In this document: piece by piece, positions 57,208-64,000 of the stretch
Layout: each line of letters begins with the position of its first letter
Position numbering within the stretch: position 1 is the first letter of the stretch
NCBI GenBank assembly: GCA_910577225.1
Contig: CAJTMV010000004.1
Span: 62,001 to 126,000 of the forward strand
Origin: an uncultured Eubacterium sp.
Lineage (GTDB): Bacteria > Bacillota > Clostridia > Lachnospirales > Lachnospiraceae
Direction of reading: 5' to 3'
DNA: 64,000 nucleotides
The notes under the pieces: model-generated
Databases searched by the model: none
What the model was told of the DNA's origin: nothing
The model's input: only the letters and a program-made list of their open reading frames with translations
Translations under genes and position numbers: made by a program

Positions 57208-58223
57208 TGAATGAATCCTCTTGTGCCTATGAAATCATCCAGGAAACCCTGCAGGCCACAGGCAACTCGCTGTCCGTCAGCTCCTTATGCTCCATGGCCG
57301 GCGTATCCCGGAGCGGATACTACGCCTGGCTCAAGGCTGCACCCATCAGGGAAGCGCAGGAGCAGAGGGACCGTGAGGATTTTGACCTGGTACTGGAAGC
57401 CTGCCGCATGCGTGGCTATTCCAAAGGGGCAAAAGGCATATATATGGCCCTCCTCCATATGGAGCCCCCGGTCATCATGAACCTCAAAAAAATACGGAGG
57501 CTCATGGACAAATACAGCCTGTCATGCCCTGTGCGCAAGGCAAACCCCTACCGGAGGATGGCCAGGGCCCTGAGAACCAGCAGCGTGGCGGACAACCTGC
57601 TGCGGCGCGAGTTTGAATGCTACGGCCCGCGGATGGTTCTGCTGACGGACATCACGTACCTTCCATACAATGGGACGTTCGCCTACCTGTCGACCATACT
57701 GGACGCATTCACGAAGCAGATCCTGTCGTATGCCCTCAGCCCGTCATTGGAAGTGGACTTCGTCCTGGAAACAGTAGAGCTGCTTATTAAAAGGCATGGC
57801 ATCTCGCTCCATGCCGAGACGGTCATCCACAGCGACCAGGGATGCCATTATACAAGCCACAAGTTTATCAATATCGTGCAGGACAAAGGGCTCAGGCAGT
57901 CCATGTCACGCAAAGGCAACTGCTGGGACAACGCGCCGCAGGAAATCTTCTTCGGCCACATGAAAGACCACATAAAAGACAGGATCGCGGCCTGTCCCTG
58001 CTATGGAGATGTCAGGGCGGTTGTGGACGATTACATGGACTATTACAATAATCAGCGTTACCAGTGGCGCCTGGCAAAACTCTCGCCAAATGAATACTAT
58101 CAGTTCGTCACGAGTGGGACCTACCCACTGGATATCCCAAACACACCGGCGCCACCAGCATATGAGAAGCAGCCGGAAGAGCTGGGCATTCACGCAGCCG
58201 AAAAGAAAACCGAAAACAATTAA
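57204..58223 (+). CDS. IS3-family transposase OrfB (integrase core)
   Basis: A 339-residue product, or the C-terminal part of OrfAB after frameshifting. An HTH-like N-terminus (VSSLCSMAGVSRSGYYAWL) precedes the rve domain. The DDE residues are Asp in LLTDITYLPY, Asp in VIHSDQGCHYTS and Glu in NAPQEIFFGHMKDH. It looks intact. Confidence 0.92.
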   Translation: MMNESSCAYEIIQETLQATGNSLSVSSLCSMAGVSRSGYYAWLKAAPIREAQEQRDREDFDLVLEACRMRGYSKGAKGIYMALLHMEPPVIMNLKKIRRLMDKYSLSCPVRKANPYRRMARALRTSSVADNLLRREFECYGPRMVLLTDITYLPYNGTFAYLSTILDAFTKQILSYALSPSLEVDFVLETVELLIKRHGISLHAETVIHSDQGCHYTSHKFINIVQDKGLRQSMSRKGNCWDNAPQEIFFGHMKDHIKDRIAACPCYGDVRAVVDDYMDYYNNQRYQWRLAKLSPNEYYQFVTSGTYPLDIPNTPAPPAYEKQPEELGIHAAEKKTENN

Positions 58224-58375
58224 ACCCTGCATCACCATGCGCAAGGAGCGGAACCGTTGTCAGGGGAACCGTGGGATACCGCAGCCCGGCACGTTTTTGG
58301 CCGGGTGAGGATATGCCGCGAAAGTCCCTTGACATAAGGTTCACGGATTACCCTTTTATAAGGAAAAAGGATTAA

Positions 58376-58852
58376 TTTGTAAACCTTATTATACATGCCA
58401 ATTATTTGATGGATGCAGGTGTTTTGAAAGTGATAAAAAAGTCAAATGGATTTGAATTTACGAATCCGGGTATTCTGAAGATTCCACTGGAGGATATTTA
58501 CCGGGGAGGAAATTCAAAATCAAGAAACCCGCACATGCAGACCATACTGAGAATGGTTGGATTTGGGGACAATGCGGGGTCCGGATTTCCATCCATATTG
58601 GCAACTTGGAAAGAGGAAGGCTGGGTAAAACCAGAACTGATAGAAAATACAGCTCTTAATCAGGTGACGCTTTATCTAAAAATGATTCCGAAACATGGAG
58701 AACAATCAGCAAAAAAAACAGCAGAAAAATTAGCAGAATCAGCAGAAAAATCAGCAGAAATGCAAGAGACGCTGTTATCTGAAAGGCAGAAACAGATACT
58801 TGCGTGCATGGAATTAGAAGTATTGTATAGAAGGTATATAAGGATGGAATAA
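58376..58852 (+). pseudogene. C-terminal remnant of a RecG-like/AlbA-type putative transcriptional regulator
   Basis: From 58376 the frame reads VNLIIHANYLMDAGVLKV and then NPHMQTILRMVGFGDNAGSGFPSIL, motifs of the HATPase_c_4-type C-terminal region of AlbA-domain regulators. The N-terminal half is absent: the frame is stopped at 58373 and the IS3 end lies just before. The product also ends early (SERQKQILACM then 13 residues) before a full winged helix. It is a fragment left by insertion and deletion. Confidence 0.75.
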
Positions 58853-58993
58853 AGTAAGGAATAATGTGAAATGTGCCAATGGGATAAATATTTTATTCAA
58901 ATTGCGGTCTAGGATTTGTTATGTATAAGACAAAAATCAGCATTTGATCGGTATATATGATTACATTTAATGCTTAGGAGGAGAAAGTGAAAA

Positions 58994-59311
58994 ATGGTTG
59001 AGCCTTCAAAAAGGGACTGGAAATTATATAGAGAGAAAATTGGTGGATGGCAGGAACATTATATGGAAAAGCTGGTCAAGGAATATGCGGACTATTTATG
59101 TAGCGACTTGCCTGCATCTACCAAGTTTTGGGAAATAGAGAAAAGGATTAAGAGAGATCGGAAAATGCCGGGTGTCTGTATTGAGTTAAGAAAATCTGAC
59201 ATGTTTTGGGACATTGCAGGACTAATTAACGATAAAGTTATCTCAATGGATGATTTAGAAGAATTTAGTGATGATTTAAAAGAAGCAGTAGCCCTGATTT
59301 TGAGGAGATGA
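58994..59311 (+). CDS. Conserved small protein of unknown function
   Basis: A 105-residue, charged, helical protein (EPSKRDWKLYREKIGGWQEHYMEKL, later DDLEEFSDDLKEAV). TTAGGAGGAG precedes the ATG with a rather long gap. I recall similar small proteins in Lachnospiraceae, sometimes mislabelled as multidrug transporter, but there is no membrane segment here and no known role. The 141 bases before it hold nothing recognisable. Confidence 0.65.
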   Translation: MVEPSKRDWKLYREKIGGWQEHYMEKLVKEYADYLCSDLPASTKFWEIEKRIKRDRKMPGVCIELRKSDMFWDIAGLINDKVISMDDLEEFSDDLKEAVALILRR

Positions 59312-59352
59312 AAAATTGTATTGTTCTTTGTATAAACGAGAGAGTGGTGGTT

Positions 59353-59557
59353 ATGTTGGCAGAAAAAATAAGTTTTTAGTCCTTACTTGACAGAAGAACA
59401 GACAATCTCCAAATGGGAAACAGATGAAACGCTGCCGGATATCCGTCAGTCGAAACGGCTTGCGGTTCTGTACGGGGTGTCACTGGATGAGCTGGTCAGG
59501 TTTGATATTAACATCAAAGAGATACAGGAGGTATTGTGTATAAAACAAATAACTTAA
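59353..59557 (+). pseudogene. Decayed Cro/CI-type HTH regulator
   Basis: ATG 59353 gives MLAEKISF and then a stop. From 59387 another frame gives LTEEQTISKWETDETLPD and LAVLYGVSLDELVRFD, the second half of an XRE helix-turn-helix. A functional gene would have about 15 more residues between the two pieces. A deletion with frameshift has removed helix 1 and 2. The rest of 59312-59570 is otherwise empty. Confidence 0.7.
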
Positions 59558-59570
59558 AAATAGAAAAGAC

Positions 59571-59599
59571 TTGCTTTTTGGAAAATTTTACTATAGAAT
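59571..59599 (+). promoter_or_regulatory. Predicted promoter of the 5'-nucleotidase gene
   Basis: TTGCTT at 59571-59576, a 17-base spacer, and TAGAAT at 59594-59599, about 70 bases before the start. Confidence 0.55.
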
Positions 59600-59670
59600 A
59601 AAAATCACAATGAGTCATTCGTTGTAAAAATCACCAAATTTAAAAAGCAACAAGGAAAGGGAGGGAATTT

Positions 59671-61725
59671 ATGTTACAAAAAATGAAAAAACTGTTGTCT
59701 GTATTTCTGGCACTGGCATTGATGCTTGGCGTGGCTGGCGTGCCGCTGGATCAGGTGCAGGCAGCAGAAGGGGATGTCGTCATTACCCTGTTAGAAACGA
59801 CAGATATTCACGGACATCTTGTTGAGACACCCGGCAGTGACAAAGCAGAGTATCAGTATCGGATGGCTTATATGGCAAAGCTGTTTAACGATTACCGTGC
59901 AAAAGGAGAAGTCATTGCATTAAACGGCGGAGATACTTTCCAGGGAACGCCGCTGTCAAATCTTTCGTTTGGAAAATACCTGATCCAGGCGCTGGACGCA
60001 ATGAAATTTGACGCATCGGCAGTCGGAAATCATGAATTTGACTGGGGTATTGAAAAAGTGACGACCAGCCAGGCAACGCTTGCAGACAGCCAGATACCAA
60101 TGTTAGCCTGCAATATCTTTGTAAAAGAAACTGGAAAACCGGTTGATTTTGCAAAGCCATATACGGTTATCGAAAGAAGCGGCAAAAAGATCGCCGTCAT
60201 CGGCTGGGCAGACGAGTATTCGGCAGATATTATGGCTGAGCGGATTGCGCCTTATACCATCAGCGAGGATGCGACTTTAGTCAATAACCTTGCAAAAGAG
60301 TTAAAGACAAAAGGAGAAGCAGACGCAGTGATCGTACTGGCACACGACGATGCGCAGGAAGCGGTAGAGAAGTTTGAAGCCGGCCATATTGACGTCGTGT
60401 TTGGCGGACATTCCCATCAGATCAAAGTCGGCACAGGAAGCAACGGCATTCCTTACGGCCAGGGCAATCGGGAAGCAAGAGGCTATGCAATGGCAACGAT
60501 GACAATCGGCGCTGACAACAAAGTGTCTGTAACGACACCGGAATATATGGATATTTATGAGAACTCTGATCAGTTAAAATATACAGAGGCAAACAAAGGT
60601 GATTTTGACGAAGCAATTCTTAAGATTTCCAACACGGCAGTGGACGAGGTAGCTCCGCTTTTGAATCAGGAAATCGCAGAACTCCCGGTAGCGCTGGACC
60701 GGACTTTAATCGAAGGAACGCTTACATCTGTAATGGGTAACTGGATTACGGATATGATGCGTTATGAGGAAGGTGTGGATTTCGCATTCTGCAACGACGG
60801 CGGTATTCGTACCAATTTTGAAGCAAAGAAACTGACCGTGAACGATATTTATACGGTAGCTCCGTTTGGCAACCTGATTTATAAGATTGAAATGACCGGC
60901 ACACAGATCGTAAAACTGTTAGAGCAGGTCGTAGGCAACGATTCTTCCAATATGCAGATGTCTGGTCTGACTGCAAAATACGACCTGACTCTTCCGGAAG
61001 ATCAGCAGGTATTTGACGTATGTCTTGCAGACGGCACGCCAATCGATCCGGAAAAAACTTATACGCTTGTAACAAACGAATATCTGGCAACGGGCGGAAA
61101 CAAATATACGGCATTTGCAGAAGACCGCGTATCTTCTGTAAATACAAATGTTGCAGATAATATTTCCCTGATTGAGAAAGTCACAAAACTCGGCAAGGAA
61201 GGTCCGCTTGTAATCGACACTGCGCCACGTTTTGTAGAAGCTGCCAAACCGGCGGAAGTTCCAAGTGTCTCCGACAAAAAGACGGCATATGTGGGACGGA
61301 AATTTACCATTCAGATCAATGGACTGGCAGAAGGCGCAAAAGTAGTATATAGCTCGAACAACAAAAAAGCGGCTGTTGTCGATAAAAACGGCAAAGTAAC
61401 TGCAAAGGCAAAAGGAACGGCTGTTATTACCGCAAAGGTAACGCAGAACGATACGACTTATAAGTTAAAGATCAAAGTTACCGTTAAAAATCCTGTGATT
61501 AAGATGACAGCTTCCACAAAACAGCTGACAGTTGGACAGACTTATACGTTTAAAGCAAAGGCATACGGCCTTAAAGGTGACATTACATGGACATCTTCAA
61601 ATAAGGCGGTAGCGTCTGTAACAGCAAAAGGAAAAGTAACGGCAAAAGCAGCCGGCACAACTTCGATTCAGGCGCAGGTAAATGGAAAGAGCGTTTCCTG
61701 CAAGCTCACGGTAAAGAAGAAATAA
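59671..61725 (+). CDS. Secreted 5'-nucleotidase / metallophosphatase with Ig-like repeats
   Basis: A 684-residue extracellular enzyme. The Sec signal ends near QAA at residue 32. The metallophosphatase domain has TTDIHGH, NGGDTFQG, GNHEFDWG and GGHSHQ, all metal-binding. The C-terminal 5'-nucleotidase domain (GNWITDMMRY, then FCNDGGIRTNF, then LVTNEYLATGGNKY) extends to about residue 515. Two Big_2-like repeats follow (AVVDKNGKVTAKAKGTAVI and VASVTAKGKVTAKAAGTTSI), probably cell-surface binding. It likely hydrolyses extracellular nucleotides to nucleosides. A rich AAGGAAAGGGAGG ribosome site precedes it. Confidence 0.92.
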   Translation: MLQKMKKLLSVFLALALMLGVAGVPLDQVQAAEGDVVITLLETTDIHGHLVETPGSDKAEYQYRMAYMAKLFNDYRAKGEVIALNGGDTFQGTPLSNLSFGKYLIQALDAMKFDASAVGNHEFDWGIEKVTTSQATLADSQIPMLACNIFVKETGKPVDFAKPYTVIERSGKKIAVIGWADEYSADIMAERIAPYTISEDATLVNNLAKELKTKGEADAVIVLAHDDAQEAVEKFEAGHIDVVFGGHSHQIKVGTGSNGIPYGQGNREARGYAMATMTIGADNKVSVTTPEYMDIYENSDQLKYTEANKGDFDEAILKISNTAVDEVAPLLNQEIAELPVALDRTLIEGTLTSVMGNWITDMMRYEEGVDFAFCNDGGIRTNFEAKKLTVNDIYTVAPFGNLIYKIEMTGTQIVKLLEQVVGNDSSNMQMSGLTAKYDLTLPEDQQVFDVCLADGTPIDPEKTYTLVTNEYLATGGNKYTAFAEDRVSSVNTNVADNISLIEKVTKLGKEGPLVIDTAPRFVEAAKPAEVPSVSDKKTAYVGRKFTIQINGLAEGAKVVYSSNNKKAAVVDKNGKVTAKAKGTAVITAKVTQNDTTYKLKIKVTVKNPVIKMTASTKQLTVGQTYTFKAKAYGLKGDITWTSSNKAVASVTAKGKVTAKAAGTTSIQAQVNGKSVSCKLTVKKK

Positions 61726-61808
61726 CGTAAATTCATACAGGAAACCAGATGTTACATTTGCGTATGTAAAAACATCAGGTTAAACAAAATTGTGATAGTA
61801 TGTTTTTG

Positions 61809-61838
61809 AAAGAGCAGCAGTTATACTGCTGCTCTTTT
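61809..61838 (+). terminator. Terminator after the 5'-nucleotidase gene
   Basis: AAGAGCAGCAG pairs perfectly with CTGCTGCTCTT around TTATA, followed by a short T-run. Between here and 62038 I see no gene. Confidence 0.85.
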
Positions 61839-62038
61839 AATGCTATACGTATTTTCTTTAAAACTTACGTGCTGTATCAGATAAAATACAAAAAATCTGC
61901 ATTTCGAGGTTTTCTTTAAACACCTTCCTGCAGACAAATTTGGAACAGCGCGATTTTTAACGACAGGCAAACGCTGCCGGAAGGATTCGCCAGTTTTCTC
62001 TGATTTTAAATTCCCGATCAATTTCTCACAAATTTTTC

Positions 62039-62067
62039 TTGCACTCAGCGATACTCTGCGCTATAAT
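62039..62067 (+). promoter_or_regulatory. Predicted pheST promoter
   Basis: TTGCAC at 62039-62044, a 17-base spacer, and TATAAT at 62062-62067. Confidence 0.7.
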
Positions 62068-62073
62068 AGGTGC

Positions 62074-62358
62074 AGTCTGAATATGTAAATGCGAAGAAGG
62101 TGGCATAACGCAGCTGAAGGCTGATACCGCTGACAGAGAGAAAAAGTGAGGCGCTGAGAGCTTTTTCCGGGACGGGCAGTTTTTGGATTTCACACTGGAG
62201 CAGTCTGGATGAACCTGTAACGTCTGATACGTCAGACCGGTAGTTCGGAACGTTCATACACGTTACGTATGTCAAGTGCCTGATCTGGAGAAACGATCAG
62301 GAAACAGGGTGGTACCGCGGAATAACTTCGTCCCTTTTTAGGGATGGGGTTTTTTTAT
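62074..62358 (+). promoter_or_regulatory. T-box leader (tRNA-Phe) controlling pheST
   Basis: The conserved T-box sequence AGGGTGGTACCGCG is at 62306-62319. The final hairpin CGTCCC/GGGATG with a run of T (62329-62357) is the intrinsic terminator, with the T-box stretch able to form the alternative antiterminator. A TTC triplet at 62189-62191, in the expected specifier region, matches Phe. Uncharged tRNA-Phe would allow read-through into pheS. Confidence 0.9.
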
Positions 62359-62387
62359 TTTATTTTTTCGATAAGGAGAATTCGCAT

Positions 62388-63407
62388 ATGAAGGAAAAAC
62401 TGCAAAAAATCAAAGAAGAGGCGATTCGTCAGATACAGGCTTCGGAGGGATTGTCCGGATTAAACGACGTTCGGGTAGCGTTTCTTGGCAAAAAGGGAGA
62501 ACTGACCGCCGTCTTAAAGAGTATGAAAGACGTGCTGCCGCAGGATCGGCCGGCAGTCGGCCAGCTTGTCAATGAGACGAGAGCTGCGATCGAAGAAATG
62601 CTGGAAGAGACGAAAAAAAAGCTGGAAGAGGCTGAATTAAATTTCCGCTTAAAACAGGAAGTGATCGATGTAACGCTCCCGGCAAAGAAAAACCGTATCG
62701 GGCACCGGCATCCGAATACGATCGCACTGGAAGAAGTGGAACGTATTTTTGTAGGTATGGGCTACGAAGTCGTGGAAGGTCCGGAGATAGAGTATGATTA
62801 CTATAATTTTGAAGCGTTAAACATCCCTGCGGATCATCCGGCAAAGGATGAACAGGATACATTTTATATTAACAATCAGATCTTATTGCGTACACAGACT
62901 TCACCGGTTCAGGTACGTACCATGGAGAGCCGGCCGCTGCCGATTCGCATGATTGCTCCGGGCAGAGTATTTCGTTCCGACGAAGTCGATGCCACGCATT
63001 CCCCATCGTTCCATCAGATTGAAGGAATGGTCATCGACAGGCACATTACGTTTGCAGATCTGAAAGGAACGCTCGCGGAGTTTGCAAAAGAATTGTTTGG
63101 AAAAGATACGAAAGTAAAGTTCCGTCCGCATCATTTCCCATTTACCGAACCAAGCGCGGAAGTGGACGTCACCTGCTTTAAATGCGGGGGCAGCGGCTGT
63201 CGTTTTTGTAAAGGCAGCGGCTGGATTGAGATTTTGGGATGTGGGATGATTCATCCAAAAGTACTTAAAATGAGCGGTATCGACCCAGAGGAGTATTCCG
63301 GGTTTGCATTTGGCGTCGGTCTGGAACGAATTGCGCTGCTGAAATATGAAATTGACGACATGCGTCTTTTGTATGAAAATGACGACAGATTTTTGTCACA
63401 GTTTTAA
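62388..63407 (+). CDS. pheS: Phenylalanyl-tRNA synthetase alpha subunit
   Basis: A 339-residue class II synthetase subunit. The N-terminal coiled coil (LQKIKEEAIRQIQASE) is followed by class II motifs 1 to 3 (HPNTIALEEVERIF, RVFRSDEVDATHSPSFHQIEG, GFAFGVGLERIALLKY). It forms an alpha2-beta2 enzyme with PheT. A CxxCGGxxC-like cysteine cluster (CFKCGGSGCRFCKG) is present, as in many clostridial PheS proteins. AAGGAG precedes the start. Expression is set by the T-box. Confidence 0.97.
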   Translation: MKEKLQKIKEEAIRQIQASEGLSGLNDVRVAFLGKKGELTAVLKSMKDVLPQDRPAVGQLVNETRAAIEEMLEETKKKLEEAELNFRLKQEVIDVTLPAKKNRIGHRHPNTIALEEVERIFVGMGYEVVEGPEIEYDYYNFEALNIPADHPAKDEQDTFYINNQILLRTQTSPVQVRTMESRPLPIRMIAPGRVFRSDEVDATHSPSFHQIEGMVIDRHITFADLKGTLAEFAKELFGKDTKVKFRPHHFPFTEPSAEVDVTCFKCGGSGCRFCKGSGWIEILGCGMIHPKVLKMSGIDPEEYSGFAFGVGLERIALLKYEIDDMRLLYENDDRFLSQF

Positions 63408-63448
63408 CAGATAGAAAGACAAAGTAAGAAAATATTGGAGGAAATGAC

Positions 63449-64000
63449 ATGAATACTTCTTTAAAGTGGATCAAAGATCTGGTGCCGGGACTGCAGGCGA
63501 CACCGCAGGAATATGCGGACGCCATGACGCTGTCCGGTACGAAAGCAGAAGGATATGAAGCGTTTGACAAAGATCTTTGCAACATCGTGATCGGACAGAT
63601 TCAAAAAATAGAAAAACATCCGGATGCAGATAAACTGGTCGTTTGTCAGGTAGACGTTGGACAGGAAGAGCCTGTGCAGATCGTAACCGGAGCGCCAAAT
63701 GTCAAAGAGGGCCAGAAAGTTCCGGTTGTGCTGGATGGCGGCCGCGTGGCAGGCGGTCATGACGGTTCAAAGACCGAGGGCGGCATCAAAATAAAAAAAG
63801 GAAAATTAAGAGGCGTCGTATCAAACGGGATGATGTGTTCCATCGAAGAGCTTGGTTCTTCCAAAGATATGTATCCCAACGCGCCTGAAGAAGGTATCTA
63901 CATTTTTGACGACAGCGTAACCGTCGGCGCAGACGCGGTAAAACAGCTTGGACTGGACGACGTATCTGTCGAGTATGAAATTACGTCCAATCGTGTGGAC
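63449..64000 (+). CDS. pheT: Phenylalanyl-tRNA synthetase beta subunit, partial (N-terminus)
   Basis: The first 184 residues of PheT, open to the window edge. It starts MNTSLKWIKDLVPG, and has the EMAP-like tRNA-binding domain (IGQIQKIEKHPDADKLVVCQ, then QIVTGAPNVKEGQKVPVV and RGVVSNGMMCSIEEL). TTGGAGG precedes ATG 63449. It is in the same T-box-controlled operon as pheS. Confidence 0.96.
   Translation, partial: MNTSLKWIKDLVPGLQATPQEYADAMTLSGTKAEGYEAFDKDLCNIVIGQIQKIEKHPDADKLVVCQVDVGQEEPVQIVTGAPNVKEGQKVPVVLDGGRVAGGHDGSKTEGGIKIKKGKLRGVVSNGMMCSIEELGSSKDMYPNAPEEGIYIFDDSVTVGADAVKQLGLDDVSVEYEITSNRVD

Larger units (their letters stand above)
56588..58370. mobile_element. IS3-family (IS150-like) insertion sequence
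   Basis: The left end begins near TGTACCCATAACCGTGGACA. The right end is not sharp (58340-58375), where an imperfect inverse of TAACCGTGGAC is seen. The first 190 bases hold several TGGACA-like repeats, probable transposase sites, and a TATAAT box at about 56754. OrfA and OrfB occupy the rest. Codon and base use are more GC-rich than the surrounding island. No target duplication was identified. Confidence 0.8.

Noticed and set aside
58994..59311. Multidrug transporter
   Set aside because: Similar proteins sometimes carry that label, but this one has no membrane segment.

Overview
The window reads as a chromosomal segment of a low-to-mid GC Firmicute of the class Clostridia, most probably a Lachnospiraceae member (Blautia-like). 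Reasons: a SpoIIM-type sporulation gene next to xerD, a Phe T-box leader before pheST, Gram-positive promoters (TTGACA-17-TATAAT type), strong AGGAGG ribosome sites, a GAAC-N4-GTTC LexA box before recA, and housekeeping gene order typical of that family. The species cannot be fixed from sequence alone.

Layout. 1-2390: a broken Rpn/PD-(D/E)XK gene, a 34-bp tandem repeat, and a 573-bp gene-free element with inverted ends and a very long hairpin. 2349-11791: one long co-directional unit, DUF512 radical SAM, der, plsY, gpsA, folC, folE, folP, folB-folK fusion and a CPBP protease, ending in a large terminator. 12028-18253: gltB-gltD glutamate synthase. 18423-25474: an AT-rich defence island, a membrane protein, a 63-residue small ORF, and an ATPase/adenosine-deaminase pair that I read as a RADAR (RdrA-RdrB) anti-phage system. 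25516-31616: recA-recX, rny, a NUDIX hydrolase, spoIIM and xerD. Then aroF (minus), nrdG, tRNA-Arg, an SH3 surface protein, rluF, ligA, a small minus-strand gene, a MITE-like repeat, an Asp23 gene and nusB-xseA-xseB.

41483-59560 is a mosaic, mostly AT-rich accessory island. It opens with an IS4-type element 25 bp upstream of an agr-type quorum-sensing circuit (LytTR regulator, GHKL kinase, AgrB, and a 54-residue AgrD precursor). Five putative effector genes follow (two secreted proteins, three without signal peptides), then a complete Clo7bot-like RiPP cluster: a Cys-rich precursor, a radical SAM/SPASM maturase, two peptide-maturation accessory proteins, an S8 protease and an ABC exporter. 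An IS3 element cuts a further secreted-protein gene after its signal peptide, and two gene fragments mark the right border. The whole set is co-directional, so the simplest reading is a quorum-controlled peptide weapon or signalling island. This link is inference.

59571-64000 returns to conventional chromosome: a secreted 5'-nucleotidase with Ig-like repeats, then a T-box leader, pheS and the start of pheT, which runs off the window.
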